Shown piece after piece: positions 44,430-54,365 of a DNA stretch of 64,000 nt (its first letter is position 1; every line of letters begins with the position of its first letter). The notes under the pieces were generated by a model, which worked only from the letters and a program-made list of their open reading frames with translations, did no database searches and was not told the DNA's origin. Source of the DNA: Proteus appendicitidis (lineage in GTDB: Bacteria > Pseudomonadota > Gammaproteobacteria > Enterobacterales > Enterobacteriaceae); assembly GCF_030271835.1 (NCBI RefSeq), contig NZ_CP127389.1, positions 1,276,001 to 1,340,000 of the forward strand, given 5' to 3'. The translations under genes were made by a program, and so were the position numbers.

Positions 44430-46100
44430 TTAAATAAGCCCATCTATTTTACCTTGATTATCAACATTAACCGCGATAGCAGCAGGTGTTTTCGGTAATC
44501 CGGGCATCGTTGTGATAGAGCCTGTTAAGGCAACAACAAAGCCAGCGCCAGCAGAAACATACACTTCACGAACGTTTATTGTAAAGTCAGTCGGGCGACC
44601 TAATAATGAGGGATCATCTGAGAGTGAATATTGCGTTTTTGCCATGCAAACAGGGAAATGAGCAAAACCCATACTTTCTATCTTTTCTAACATTTTACGA
44701 GCATGTTGGCTATAAGTCACACCATCTGCGCCATAAATTTCTTTGGCAACAATATCGATTTTTTGACTAAGTGAGACATCATCAGGATAAATTAATTGAA
44801 ATTGGCTCGGTTCATTTTCAAGCGTATCAATCACTTGCTTAGCCAATTCAATACCACCTTCGCCGCCTTTTTCCCATACTTTAGTCATTGCGAAGCGACA
44901 ATCTCTCTCTTGGCAAAATTGTTCGATAAATTGGTGCTCTGCAATACTATCAGTGATATAAGCATTAAGAGAGACAATGACGGGTAAGCCATATTTTTTA
45001 AGGTTTTCAATGTGTTTTTCAAGATTTACAATGCCTTTTTCAAGGGCAACTAAATCTTCATTGTTCCATTCGCCTTTACCTAAGCCACCGTTATATTTTA
45101 GCGCTTTGGTGGTGACAACAATCACGGCACAATCAGGTCGTAATCCACTGATCCGGCATTTTATATCAAAGAATTTTTCAGCACCTAAATCAGCACCAAA
45201 ACCAGCTTCTGTCACCGTAATATCAGCAAGTTGAAGCGCAAGTTTTGTCGCCCTTACGCTATTGCATCCATGGGCGATATTAGCAAAAGGACCTCCATGA
45301 ATAATGGCGGGAGTATTTTCGAGTGTTTGTACTAAATTAGGATTAATAGCATCTTTTAATAAACTTGCCATTGCCCCGACAGCTTGTAGATCGTTTGCTG
45401 TAACTGGATCACCATGATAAGAATAAGCAACAATGATGCGAGAAAGTCGTTGTTTTAAATCATCAATATCCGCGGCTAAACATAGGATAGACATAATTTC
45501 AGAGGCAACAGTAATAACAAAATTATCTTCTCTGGTGATACCGTCTTTTTCGCCACCTAATCCCACAACAATATGACGTAAAGTACGATCGTTCATATCC
45601 ATACAACGTTTAAACACGATTTTTTTAGGATCGATATTTAAAGGATTACCTTGATAAATCGAATTATCAAGCATGGCTGCAAGTAGGTTATTGGCAGAGG
45701 TAATAGCATGAAAATCGCCAGTAAAATGAAGGTTGAGATCTTCCATCGGAACAACTTGTGAATAACCACCACCGGTTGCCCCACCTTTAATGCCAAAGCA
45801 AGGACCTAAAGAGGGTTCACGCAATGCAATAATGGCATTTTTTCCTAGATGACTCAGTGCTTGCCCTAATCCAACAGTCACCGTTGTTTTACCTTCACCA
45901 GCCGGTGTTGGGTTTATTGCTGTCACTAAAACTAATTTTCCGGGCTTTTTTGTCGCAATTTTTGGCCAAATGCTGTGGCTAAATTTGGCTTTGTACTTGC
46001 CATAAAACTCGATATCGTCTTGATCAATATTTAAATTTTTAGCAATGTCCTGAATAGGTAAGAGGTGCGCTTCTTGGGAGATTTGAATATCTGATTTCAT
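44430..46100 (-). CDS. fhs: Formate--tetrahydrofolate ligase Fhs
   Basis: Fhs makes 10-formyltetrahydrofolate from formate, ATP and THF. The protein is 556 residues, complete, with the P-loop TPAGEGKT (65-72), [24 protein letters not shown] and the C-terminal [17 protein letters not shown]. coli K-12 lacks this gene. It lies downstream of sdaC-sdaB on the same strand but is separated from them by a strong terminator and 328 bases, so it has its own promoter. The placement links serine breakdown with one-carbon supply. Confidence 0.95.
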   Translation of the reverse strand: MKSDIQISQEAHLLPIQDIAKNLNIDQDDIEFYGKYKAKFSHSIWPKIATKKPGKLVLVTAINPTPAGEGKTTVTVGLGQALSHLGKNAIIALREPSLGPCFGIKGGATGGGYSQVVPMEDLNLHFTGDFHAITSANNLLAAMLDNSIYQGNPLNIDPKKIVFKRCMDMNDRTLRHIVVGLGGEKDGITREDNFVITVASEIMSILCLAADIDDLKQRLSRIIVAYSYHGDPVTANDLQAVGAMASLLKDAINPNLVQTLENTPAIIHGGPFANIAHGCNSVRATKLALQLADITVTEAGFGADLGAEKFFDIKCRISGLRPDCAVIVVTTKALKYNGGLGKGEWNNEDLVALEKGIVNLEKHIENLKKYGLPVIVSLNAYITDSIAEHQFIEQFCQERDCRFAMTKVWEKGGEGGIELAKQVIDTLENEPSQFQLIYPDDVSLSQKIDIVAKEIYGADGVTYSQHARKMLEKIESMGFAHFPVCMAKTQYSLSDDPSLLGRPTDFTINVREVYVSAGAGFVVALTGSITTMPGLPKTPAAIAVNVDNQGKIDGLI

Positions 46101-46428
46101 TTTAGTTCTCTTTTTATCCCGTTAATGATGTCTCTAGTGATCTTTACTTATCAACTCTAGACAATAATCTAAATATGGCCAATAGATTGATTAATTTGTA
46201 GTTATTTACTTTAGATAACGCGTTCATCATCACGTCATTTAAATAATTTTTGAGGTTAGCGCCTATTTTTTTCAAAAAAACTATTTTAACTAAGGATGAC
46301 AATTTAATCTCATACAAAAAAGAGGATATTAAAAAAAGAAGAGTGTTGAGATTGATGTTAATAAACAAAAAAGGCGCTGATATCAGCGCCTTATCTATCA
46401 TAAATATCTGTATTTCAGACTTTCAGAT
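46101..46428 (-). other. Spacer between sdaB and fhs
   Basis: These 328 bases hold the sdaB terminator (46368-46392) at one end and the presumed fhs promoter and leader at the other. No PurR-like box or gene was seen. Confidence 0.55.
46366..46392 (-). terminator. sdaB intrinsic terminator
   Basis: AAGGCGCTGA and TCAGCGCCTT with a TA centre form a 22-base perfect palindrome, followed on the minus strand by a T run, 36 bases after the sdaB stop. Confidence 0.9.
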
Positions 46429-47793
46429 TTAGTCACAAGAAATTTTAATGGCTAATCCACCTTGAGAGGTTTCACGATATTTAGCATTAATGTCTTTGCC
46501 TGTTTCGTACATTGTTTCAATGACTTTATCTAAACAAATACGAGGATCGCTAACACGACGTAAAGCCATACGAGATGAGTTTACAGCTTGTACGGCTGCG
46601 ATAGCATTACGTTCAATACACGGAACTTGTACTTGTCCTGCCACTGGGTCGCAAGTAAGCCCTAAGTTATGCTCCATCGCAATTTCTGCTGCAATACAAA
46701 CTTGTTCTGGGCTACCGCCTAAAAGCTCAGTTAACGCACCTGCTGCCATTGAACAAGCAACACCGACTTCACCTTGACAACCGACTTCAGCGCCTGAGAT
46801 AGATGCATTCATTTTGTAAAGTGAACCAATAACACCAGCAACTAAGAAAAAGCGAGTGTAAGAATTTTCATTTACAGGACGAATAAATTTATCATAGTAA
46901 GACAATACTGCTGGGATAATGCCACAGGCACCGTTTGTTGGCGCTGTAACAACACGTCCACCAGCTGCATTTTCTTCATTCACAGCAAGTGCAAACATAT
47001 TAATCCAGTCAACAACTGTCATTGGATCGGTTGTCGTTTTATCTTCTGTGACTAGCATACGACGTAATGCAGAAGCACGGCGAGGTACGCGTAATGGCCC
47101 CGGCAATAAGCCTTCGGTATTTACACCGCGCTCAATACCTGACTTCATCACGTCCCAAACAGCCGCGAAATGAGCCGAAATTTCTTCTTTGCTACGTAAT
47201 GCTAATTCGTTTTGCATCACTAATGCTGATAAAGAAAGCCCTGTTTCTTTGCAATGGCGACGTAAATCAGCCGCATATTGATAAGGATAAGGAACTTGAA
47301 CCGTATTTTCTGCAGGTTGGCCAAAATGTTCTTCATCAACAATAAAACCGCCACCAATAGAATAATAGGTTTTTTTCAATAAAACTTGCTCACTGTTATA
47401 AGCGGTAATGGTCATGCCATTTTCATGGAGGGGAAGATTAGTTTTATGAAAATTCATACCGCCTTCAACCGGAAAATCGACTTCTTTTATGCCATTTGCC
47501 AGCATTAAGCGACCGGTTGCTTCTACTTGTTTAATAAATGGGGCAATAGAATCAATATCGACAGTATCAGGTAAATTTCCTGCGAGTCCCATAATAATAG
47601 CAATATCCGTTGCATGACCTTTACCTGTTAAAGATAAAGAGCCATAAACATCAACGATAACGCGGGAAACAGAAGAGAGAAGATTTTTTTCAGCAAGTAA
47701 ATCGACGAATTCTTTACCTGCTTTCATTGGACCTACGGTGTGGGAGCTTGAAGGGCCGATACCGATTTTAAAAATATCAAAGACGCTAACCAT
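46429..47793 (-). CDS. sdaB: L-serine ammonia-lyase SdaB
   Basis: An iron-sulfur L-serine deaminase converting serine to pyruvate and ammonia. The 454 residues start FDIFKIGIGPSSSHTVGPMKAG. Cluster cysteines lie in GCQGEVGVACSM and LTCDPVAGQVQVPCIERN. It is closer to E. coli SdaB than SdaA (for example TTTDPMTVVDWINMFALAVNEENAAGG and CGIIPAVL). GGGAGG lies before the ATG. It follows sdaC with a 125-base gap holding a 13-bp hairpin, the E. coli sdaCB order. Confidence 0.94.
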   Translation of the reverse strand: MVSVFDIFKIGIGPSSSHTVGPMKAGKEFVDLLAEKNLLSSVSRVIVDVYGSLSLTGKGHATDIAIIMGLAGNLPDTVDIDSIAPFIKQVEATGRLMLANGIKEVDFPVEGGMNFHKTNLPLHENGMTITAYNSEQVLLKKTYYSIGGGFIVDEEHFGQPAENTVQVPYPYQYAADLRRHCKETGLSLSALVMQNELALRSKEEISAHFAAVWDVMKSGIERGVNTEGLLPGPLRVPRRASALRRMLVTEDKTTTDPMTVVDWINMFALAVNEENAAGGRVVTAPTNGACGIIPAVLSYYDKFIRPVNENSYTRFFLVAGVIGSLYKMNASISGAEVGCQGEVGVACSMAAGALTELLGGSPEQVCIAAEIAMEHNLGLTCDPVAGQVQVPCIERNAIAAVQAVNSSRMALRRVSDPRICLDKVIETMYETGKDINAKYRETSQGGLAIKISCD

Positions 47794-47876
47794 AATATTC
47801 GCCTCCCTAATTAATTTAAAGGCGCAACTGTGTGATTATTAGAGTGAGAAGTGTCAGCTTTGAAGTCTAAAGCTGT

Positions 47877-47908
47877 AATGGCTACTTTCTTTTATGAAAG
47901 TAGCCATT
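47877..47908 (-). repeat. Intercistronic stem-loop sdaC / sdaB
   Basis: AATGGCTACTTTC and GAAAGTAGCCATT form a perfect 13-bp stem with a 6-base loop, ATAAAA in the sense orientation, starting 10 bases after the sdaC stop. No T run follows, so it is more likely an mRNA-stabilising or partial-termination element than a full terminator. Confidence 0.6.
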
Positions 47909-47918
47909 AGATGTCTTA

Positions 47919-49235
47919 TTAACTAATGAAAGAGTTAATTAAGCTATAGAAAACTGCTGAGATTGCGATAAGACCCATGACTACAACAAATACGTTGCTG
48001 ATATGGCCTTCATATTTCTTCATTGCTGGTACTTTACGGATTGCATACATTGGCATCAGGAACAGTAACATCGCGATGATTGGGCCACCTAATGTTTCAA
48101 TCATACCTAAAATGCTTGGGTTTAATGTTGCAACAATCCAAGTTGTAACCAGCATAAACAGTGCAGTGATTTTGTTTAAACGATCTTTTTCGATTGTTTT
48201 ACCTTTCTCACGCAGTGATTTGATGATTAAACCATTGAAACCTTCACGAGCACCTAAGTAGTGACCTAAGAATGATTTAGTGATCGCAACGAAAGCAATA
48301 AATGGAGCAATATAAGCGATAACAGGCGCTTCAAAATGGTTAGCAAGGTAAGACAGAATACTGATGTTCTGTGCTTTTGCTTCAGCTAAGTTCTCTGGTG
48401 TTAAGCTAAATACACAGCTAAACACGAAGAACATTACGGTGATAACCATCATGATGTGTGCATAAGCTAAAATGCGTGAACATTTTTTCTCAGCGTTTTC
48501 GCCGTATTCTTCACGTTTTGCAACAGCAAACGCAGAGATGATTGGAGAGTGGTTAAAAGAGAACACCATTACAGGGATAGCTAACCATAAGGTTACTAAT
48601 AGACCTTGACCCATACCTGATGTAGTTGCGTGATCAAAAGAGAGAGTATCAAGAACCGCACCATTCCACTCTGGGATCAGATACAGTGCTAAGACCATCA
48701 GGACCGCAACAAATGGGAATACTAAAACGCTCATTGCTTTAACGATAGCTTGTTCACCAAAGCGGATAATCGACATGATACCAATAATCAGTATCAGCGA
48801 TAAAATTGCGCGAGGTGGTGCAGCCATGTGCATTTGGTTCACAATAAAGCTTTCTACTGTATTGGTGATAGCAACACTATAAACCAATAGAATAGGATAA
48901 ATTGCGAAGAAATAGAGCAGGGTGATTAATTTACCTGCTGTTTTACCAAAGTGTTCTTCAACAACTTCAGTGATATCTTCACCTGGGTTTTTACCTGATA
49001 ACACAAAGCGGCACATACCACGGTGTGCAAAGAAGGTCATAGGGAACGCAAGTACTAACATGATAAGCAGAGGAATTAAACCACCAATCCCTGCGTTGAT
49101 AGGTAAAAATAGAACACCAGCACCGATAGCCGTACCGTATAAACCTAACATCCATACTGTATCTGACTTACGCCATGTTTTGTAATCACCTTGGGTGTTA
49201 CCCGACGCGATAGAACCAACTTTGGTTGTATCCAT
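47919..49235 (-). CDS. sdaC: Serine transporter SdaC
   Basis: A 438-residue inner-membrane serine:proton symporter of the HAAAP family with about 11 helices. Landmarks are [25 protein letters not shown] near the start and [24 protein letters not shown] in a cytosolic loop. CGGAGAG precedes the ATG. It is the first gene of sdaCB, which imports serine and deaminates it to pyruvate. A long AT-rich region lies upstream. Confidence 0.94.
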   Translation of the reverse strand: MDTTKVGSIASGNTQGDYKTWRKSDTVWMLGLYGTAIGAGVLFLPINAGIGGLIPLLIMLVLAFPMTFFAHRGMCRFVLSGKNPGEDITEVVEEHFGKTAGKLITLLYFFAIYPILLVYSVAITNTVESFIVNQMHMAAPPRAILSLILIIGIMSIIRFGEQAIVKAMSVLVFPFVAVLMVLALYLIPEWNGAVLDTLSFDHATTSGMGQGLLVTLWLAIPVMVFSFNHSPIISAFAVAKREEYGENAEKKCSRILAYAHIMMVITVMFFVFSCVFSLTPENLAEAKAQNISILSYLANHFEAPVIAYIAPFIAFVAITKSFLGHYLGAREGFNGLIIKSLREKGKTIEKDRLNKITALFMLVTTWIVATLNPSILGMIETLGGPIIAMLLFLMPMYAIRKVPAMKKYEGHISNVFVVVMGLIAISAVFYSLINSFIS

Positions 49236-50147
49236 AATACTCTCCGAAATAACGCGGTAAAAAAAATAATGAATAAAAATAAGAGCGCGATTGTATTTCT
49301 TTTTAGAAATGAATCACTGCATAAATTTAATTATGAATAAATGAGTGCATTGAGTACCTGGTGTTATCTCAATATCTTCAATTACCACATACAAAATCTT
49401 TAAATTTCAAAAGAGTTAAACCCTTCCAAAATTTGAAAAAATATTCTATAAGTTTATATCTAGACTTAAGAGTTGCAGAATATAGTGTTTTTCAGGATAA
49501 ACTACCGTGATCACCATCTCAAATGCTAAATATAACTAAAAAAGCTGAAAATGTAACATTTTTTATATTTTGTGTTTTTCGAGGCGGTTTTTAAAACATT
49601 TTGAAATAACTTTCCAATTTTAAAGTAAATACAAAATAAAGCTAAATACTTAAATATTCATATGTTAATGATTATTTTTAGGTATTTTTATTAACTAGGA
49701 AATAAATGATTAAAATCAATTAGGTTATTTTTGTTTACAATTAAAACATTATATTAACCACGCATATGATTGAAATATAATGATAAATTATTTTCTTTAA
49801 TTAATGTTTAAAACTAGACAAAAGAATATAGAAACGATGCAATATGATTATTTATTAATGAATTTCCTTTATTTTATGAAATGAATATAGCTATATTTCA
49901 TTTATAAGTAGAATATTGTTTATAAATACGACAATGAATTTGTTAATAAATGAGTTTGGTAGGTTGCTATATAACGAATATAAAAGTTTCATTTTGATTA
50001 AAATAACAACATATTTATTTTTTGGACAAATACTATAATAGTAGAGAATATTTTTATTTATATATTAATATATTGAAGAAGGGCATTACTTAAGCTAAAT
50101 ATAAAAAAAGACCACAATAAATGTGGTCTTTTTCGGTATAAGAAAGG
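49236..50147. other. Long AT-rich intergenic region upstream of sdaC
   Basis: These 912 bases are the longest gene-free stretch in the window. They contain runs of A and T and a near-palindrome around ATATAGCTATAT (49885-49896). CGTGA-TCACCA-TCTCA (49506-49521) is an 8/10 CRP-like site 270 bases before sdaC. TATAAT occurs at 50033-50038. I found no credible open reading frame or RNA family. Binding by a nucleoid protein such as H-NS would be expected from composition. Confidence 0.5.
50105..50133 (-). terminator. ybjG intrinsic terminator
   Basis: AAAGACCACA and TGTGGTCTTT form a 10-bp stem with a short loop. A strong T run follows on the minus strand, and Ts are also present on the plus strand. 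Confidence 0.85.
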
Positions 50148-50771
50148 TTATGCCTTTGTCCAACCCTTGCGAATAGGATAAGCAAAACAGAGCTGATAGA
50201 GCTGTTGTACCCATTTTTGGAGTATGTCTCCACCTTTAGACCAGAAGATCTGGCAAAGGCCACAAGAAAGTAGAGCAACAATAAAGGCACCAATCATATC
50301 GATTGGCCAATGTACACCAAGATAGATACGCGACCAAGCAATCGCAAGCCCTAAACCGAGCATAATATAGCCAATACGTTTGCTGTTATGCCAAAAGAGA
50401 TAAGCTAAAGCAATGGTGAAAACAAACGTACCATGGTTACTTGGGAATGATGGTGTTGCATCGTGATCAAGAAAATTGTAGCCAATGTTGGCTGCAAAAG
50501 GGCGCGCATGAGGCGCAATAGCACCAATCACCCAAGAGATAGAAAGTGCGATAACTAAAGAGATAGCCGCTTTACATACCAATGTTCTGTGCTGGCTAAG
50601 ATGTTTTTCATTACCCCATAACCAATAGAACACTAAAGATAACGGAAAAAGATAGACAAGGTACTTAGCAATAATTATCGCCGTACCGATTTCTAAAGGA
50701 GATGCCGCAGGTGTTGCATTCATCATTGAAAATACGGCTAAATTGAATTGTTCCAGCAAAGTAGGCTCCAT
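50148..50771 (-). CDS. ybjG: Undecaprenyl-diphosphatase, PAP2 family (YbjG/BcrC)
   Basis: A 207-residue inner-membrane PAP2 phosphatase that recycles undecaprenyl diphosphate to the monophosphate carrier used for cell-wall synthesis. PAP2 motifs are HARPF, the PSFPSNHGTF loop and SRIYLGVHWPIDM. It matches E. coli YbjG, including the C-terminal FAYPIRKGW. Extra copies of this enzyme give bacitracin tolerance in E. coli. It is monocistronic. Confidence 0.92.
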   Translation of the reverse strand: MEPTLLEQFNLAVFSMMNATPAASPLEIGTAIIIAKYLVYLFPLSLVFYWLWGNEKHLSQHRTLVCKAAISLVIALSISWVIGAIAPHARPFAANIGYNFLDHDATPSFPSNHGTFVFTIALAYLFWHNSKRIGYIMLGLGLAIAWSRIYLGVHWPIDMIGAFIVALLSCGLCQIFWSKGGDILQKWVQQLYQLCFAYPIRKGWTKA

Positions 50772-50998
50772 ACATGTCGTACTGATAAGCGATGTTTATG
50801 ATACATAATACGCAAGTTTTTAAGGGTAAATGAGGGAGTAATAGGGGTAAAGTGTTTTTTTCTTATTTAATTGTGCTTTTTTTAAAAGATTTGTCAGTTT
50901 TATAGCAAACTGAGTTAAAGCACTCTTAAAAAGAGTATTGCGCTTATGTTATTGCTCTCACATCGTTCTTTTTCTTATCTTCAACGAGGTATAACTTT

Positions 50999-51424
50999 AT
51001 GTGGTTCCAGAAAAATATAGTCCTTAATGCACGACCAAGAGGATTTCACTTAATTACACAAGCATTGATTCAAGAATTACCGGAACTAAGACAATATAAA
51101 ATTGGAATTGCTCATTTTTTTATTCAACATACATCGGCTTCATTAACGATTAATGAAAATGCTGATCCGACAGTACGAAGCGACTTTGAAAATTTCTTTA
51201 ATCAAAGCGTAAAAGAGAACGAAGATTACTATCTTCACACTTATGAAGGCAGTGATGATATACCTGCGCATATTAAAAGTAGCTTACTTGGGCAAAGTGT
51301 TACGGTTCCTATTAGTCAAGGTGAACTGAATTTAGGGGTTTGGCAGGGAATTTATCTTGGTGAACATCGTAATCACGGTGGTAATCGTCGTATTATTGTG
51401 ACATTGCAAGGTGAGTGTTACTAA
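50999..51424 (+). CDS. yjbQ: YjbQ/UPF0047 family protein
   Basis: A 141-residue protein of the YjbQ (UPF0047) family. Its signatures are RPRGFHLIT, FFIQHTSASLTINENADP and GELNLGVWQGIYLGEHRNHGG. Relatives have thiamine phosphate synthase side activity, and the true role is unclear. ACGAGGT lies upstream of the ATG. The gene faces rybB and grxA, whose small-RNA terminator begins just after its stop. Confidence 0.9.
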   Translation: MWFQKNIVLNARPRGFHLITQALIQELPELRQYKIGIAHFFIQHTSASLTINENADPTVRSDFENFFNQSVKENEDYYLHTYEGSDDIPAHIKSSLLGQSVTVPISQGELNLGVWQGIYLGEHRNHGGNRRIIVTLQGECY

Positions 51425-51436
51425 ATTTCAAGCAAT

Positions 51437-51519
51437 AAAAAACCCGACAGTTATTTCACCAAAAGGGTTGAAACTATCGGGCTCCTCAATATTTGGGGAC
51501 ATCAAAGAAAAGCAGTGGC
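51437..51519 (-). ncRNA. rybB: RybB small regulatory RNA
   Basis: The minus strand starting at 51519 begins GCCACTGCTTTTCTTTGATG, then TCCCC, identical to my memory of the E. coli RybB 5' seed region. It ends in a stem (CCCGATAGTT with AACTGTCGGG) followed by TTTTTT, giving about 83 nt. RybB is an Hfq-dependent RNA that represses outer-membrane porin mRNAs under envelope stress. The synteny also fits: in E. coli rybB lies near ybjG and grxA. The terminal stem and loop differ from E. coli while the seed is kept. Confidence 0.93.
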
Positions 51520-51525
51520 ACTAAT

Positions 51526-51552
51526 TCAGACTACGAGTTAGAAAGAAAGTTC
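51526..51552 (-). promoter_or_regulatory. Sigma-E promoter of rybB
   Basis: On the minus strand, GAACTT (51547-51552), a 16-base spacer and TCTGA (51526-51530) lie 7 bases before the RybB 5' end. This matches the RpoE promoter consensus and the known sigma-E control of E. coli rybB. Confidence 0.88.
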
Positions 51553-51630
51553 GCTGGCTAATGAAAAAAAATAGAATTTTTTTGGGAAAAGAGTGAGAAG
51601 ATAAAGAAAAGATGGATGATGCAAAAAGAG

Positions 51631-51673
51631 AAAGCGCTAAAACATATTGATAAATAACCTGTTTTAGCGCTTT
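51631..51673 (-). terminator. grxA intrinsic terminator
   Basis: AAAGCGCTAAAACA and TGTTTTAGCGCTTT form a perfect 14-bp stem with a 15-base AT loop immediately after the grxA stop; a short T-rich stretch follows on the minus strand. Confidence 0.75.
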
Positions 51674-51677
51674 TGAA

Positions 51678-51941
51678 TTAATTGTAGATGCCTAAATTTT
51701 CTTTAGCATAAGCTTCAAAATCTGTGCAACCACCAATGTGTTTCTCATCAATAAAAATTTGTGGCACAGTTTCAACAGGTTTACCGACAGTTTTAGATAA
51801 ATCAGCTTTTGTAATTCCTTCAGCTTGAATATCTACATAGCGGAAATCGAAATCGTCACGTTTTTCAGACAAAGTTTCAGCCAGTTGTTTTGCACGAACA
51901 CAGTATGGACAACCAGGGCGACCAAAAATGACAACAAACAT
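51678..51941 (-). CDS. grxA: Glutaredoxin 1 GrxA
   Basis: An 87-residue glutaredoxin that reduces disulfides with glutathione, including those of ribonucleotide reductase. The active-site CPYC is at C11-C14, and TVPQIF carries the cis-proline. The ATG at 51941 has AGGAG at good spacing and matches E. coli GrxA (85 residues); the earlier start at 51977 is rejected. It is divergent from ybjC, as in E. coli. Confidence 0.95.
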   Translation of the reverse strand: MFVVIFGRPGCPYCVRAKQLAETLSEKRDDFDFRYVDIQAEGITKADLSKTVGKPVETVPQIFIDEKHIGGCTDFEAYAKENLGIYN

Positions 51942-52113
51942 ACGACACTCCTTATTGAGGAAATAAAATTCAGGCATAATAGTTTCTATTGGTTGTTACT
52001 ATGCCCTTTTATTAGGCTAAACAAAAACAGTTATTGCCTTTTAGTGTGATAAATTATACCAATTTGCTGGATAATGAGATAGGACTGCAACACAGCAATT
52101 TAGCGGAGAAATC

Positions 52114-52416
52114 ATGGAAAAGCCTTCAAATCGAGATATGAAATCACTATCAGATATGCCAAAACCCATTATCATCATTGAAATAATCGGGATTGTTTTA
52201 TTGGTGATTGCTTATCTTTATATCAATCAATATATGACCTCTCCGCAGTGGCTAGGAACATATACAGGACAATTAACATTAGTTGTTTTAGGGGTTATCT
52301 GCATGATCCCGCCCGCTATCCATATTGTATGGCGTGCTATTTATCGATTAACTTTTTTAGGGATTGACCATAAATCCCTAAATAGTAAAAAGAAAAAAGA
52401 GAATAACAGAGAATAG
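52114..52416 (+). CDS. ybjC: DUF1418 membrane protein YbjC
   Basis: A 100-residue protein with two membrane helices (about residues 20-40 and 52-75) and a basic, lysine-rich C-terminal tail. It matches the YbjC/DUF1418 family in size, topology and position opposite grxA. GCGGAGA precedes the ATG. In E. coli ybjC is followed by nfsA and rimK; neither is present here. Function unknown. Confidence 0.8.
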   Translation: MEKPSNRDMKSLSDMPKPIIIIEIIGIVLLVIAYLYINQYMTSPQWLGTYTGQLTLVVLGVICMIPPAIHIVWRAIYRLTFLGIDHKSLNSKKKKENNRE

Positions 52417-52583
52417 CTATCTGTTTTCCCTCAAAAATGTATTAGAAACTAAGAAAAAACAATGTGTAAATTGGCTTAATTTTCTTAGTTTTTCTATTTA
52501 TTAGTGCCGTCAAGATAGAAAAAGTGGCAAAATAGCGTCAATGCCAAAAGGCACTCTATTTTTTGCGCGTAAAGGTTATTTGA

Positions 52584-53096
52584 ATGAACGCTGTTGTGAC
52601 TACCGATCTGGATCAGCTAAAGTCTTGGCTTGATGAATTACAGATTGCTTATTATGAATGTGACTCTTGTCAGGCGTTACATTTACCGCATCTTCAATAT
52701 ATCAGTGGTATTTTTGATGCCAAAATTGATATTCTTGAGGATGTACTTGTATTTACCGCTATCGCTGAGCTAAAACCGTCAGCCATAGTGCCATTAATGG
52801 CAAATCTAAGCCAAATTAATGCAAGCTCTTTATTTATTAAAACATTTCTAGAAATTAGTGATGAGAACTTACCAAAATTAGTCTTCTGCCAATCATTCCC
52901 AGTTGCTGCGGGTATCTCACTTAATCAATTTGACCTATTCTTACAAAAAGCAGAAGAGCAATCTGCTGAAGTCGTCAGGGAAATTTTTAATAACGGTTTC
53001 TTGTATGGCGAAAAGCAAGAAAGTGAAAACGAAGAAGACGAAGAAGATGTTGAGATAAATAGCGCATCAACTGACTCCTCCTATACTGTACATTAA
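52584..53096 (+). CDS. ybjN: YbjN family protein
   Basis: A 170-residue acidic cytosolic protein of the YbjN family, resembling type III secretion chaperones in fold. The region LDQLKSWLDELQIAYYECDSCQALHLPHLQ is typical. The last 25 residues are almost all Glu, Asp and Ser. E. coli YbjN affects motility, fimbriation and stress behaviour by unknown means. It lies 30 bases before rlmC. Confidence 0.88.
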   Translation: MNAVVTTDLDQLKSWLDELQIAYYECDSCQALHLPHLQYISGIFDAKIDILEDVLVFTAIAELKPSAIVPLMANLSQINASSLFIKTFLEISDENLPKLVFCQSFPVAAGISLNQFDLFLQKAEEQSAEVVREIFNNGFLYGEKQESENEEDEEDVEINSASTDSSYTVH

Positions 53097-53126
53097 TATT
53101 AATCTCCATAACGGTCGCAAAATCTT

Positions 53127-54260
53127 ATGCAATGCGCACGATTTAGTGCGGGTGAATGTCATTCTTGTGAGTGGCTTTCTCTTGCTTATCCTGAACAAAT
53201 CAAGAAAAAACAGCACAGCTTATTAGCATTACTTCCAGAAGATTATGCTTTTGATAAATTAGCGCCAGTAGAAAGCCAACAGGCACAGTTTCGTAATAAA
53301 GCAAAAATGGTCGTCAGTGGGAGTGTCGAAAGACCTGTCTTAGGCTTAAAAACGAAAGACGGTATGGCTGTCGATTTATGTGAATGTCCACTGTACCCAG
53401 TTTCTTTTGCACCCGTGTTTCCTGTTTTAAAAACATTTATTGCAAAAGCAGGGTTAGTGCCTTACGACATCGAACGGCGCCGCGGTGAACTCAAGTTTAT
53501 TTTATTAACTGAGAGTCGAAGTAATCGCACTATGATGTTGCGCTTTGTTTTGCGCTCAGAAAAAAAACTAGAACAACTTCGCAAAGCACTTCCTTGGTTA
53601 CAAGCGCAATTGCCTCAATTAGCGGTTATCTCCGTGAATATTCAACCTGTTCATATGGCTATTTTGGAAGGCGAGCAAGAAATTATTCTGACTGAAAAAA
53701 CGTTCTTGGATGAATCATTTAACCAAATTCCATTGCATATTCGCCCAAGAGGCTTTTTTCAAACTAATCCAGCGGTGGCTTCATCACTTTATGCCACAGC
53801 AGGTCGTTGGGTAAGAGAATTAAATATCACGCATTTGTGGGATATGTTTTGTGGTTCAGGGGGCTTTGGGTTGCATTGTGCAGATAAATCAACCCAATTA
53901 ACAGGTATTGAAATTAGCCCAGAGGCTATTGAATGCGCACGTTTATCAGCTCAGGAATTAGGGCTAGAACATGTCGAGTTTCAAGCGTTAGATTCAACAG
54001 GCTATGCATTAGCAAAAGAGTCTGTTCCTGAATTAGTGCTTGTTAATCCACCAAGAAGAGGTATTGGTGAGGCATTATGCGGCTATCTAAATAAAATGAA
54101 ACCTCGCTTTATCCTTTACTCAAGTTGTAATGCTCAAACCATGGCAAAAGATATCCAGCAACTTTCACATTATCAGATAGATAGAGTGCAATTGTTTGAT
54201 ATGTTTCCGCATACTTCTCACTATGAAGTCCTTACGTTATTAGTATTACAAGATGACTAA
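53127..54260 (+). CDS. rlmC: 23S rRNA (uracil-747-C5)-methyltransferase RlmC
   Basis: RlmC (RumB) methylates U747 of 23S rRNA. The 377 residues carry an N-terminal 4Fe-4S cluster site (C3, C11, C14 and C87), SAM-binding [22 protein letters not shown], and the catalytic cysteine in [14 protein letters not shown]. It aligns with E. coli RlmC throughout. A terminator follows. Confidence 0.96.
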   Translation: MQCARFSAGECHSCEWLSLAYPEQIKKKQHSLLALLPEDYAFDKLAPVESQQAQFRNKAKMVVSGSVERPVLGLKTKDGMAVDLCECPLYPVSFAPVFPVLKTFIAKAGLVPYDIERRRGELKFILLTESRSNRTMMLRFVLRSEKKLEQLRKALPWLQAQLPQLAVISVNIQPVHMAILEGEQEIILTEKTFLDESFNQIPLHIRPRGFFQTNPAVASSLYATAGRWVRELNITHLWDMFCGSGGFGLHCADKSTQLTGIEISPEAIECARLSAQELGLEHVEFQALDSTGYALAKESVPELVLVNPPRRGIGEALCGYLNKMKPRFILYSSCNAQTMAKDIQQLSHYQIDRVQLFDMFPHTSHYEVLTLLVLQDD

Positions 54261-54307
54261 GATATTTATTACAAAATAGTAATTGAGTGTTAGTATAAAT
54301 AAGCATT

Positions 54308-54343
54308 TAACGCTCGATGGATAACATCGGGCGTTTTCTTTTT
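54308..54343 (+). terminator. rlmC intrinsic terminator
   Basis: AACGCTCGATG and CATCGGGCGTT form an 11-base stem (one G-T pair) followed by a T-rich run. Confidence 0.8.
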
Positions 54344-54365
54344 TATTAGATGGGCATTCTATTTT

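Noticed and set aside
50033..50133. Possible plus-strand small RNA ending at the ybjG terminator, with TATAAT at 50033
   Set aside because: There is no acceptable -35 element and the terminator is fully explained by ybjG on the minus strand.
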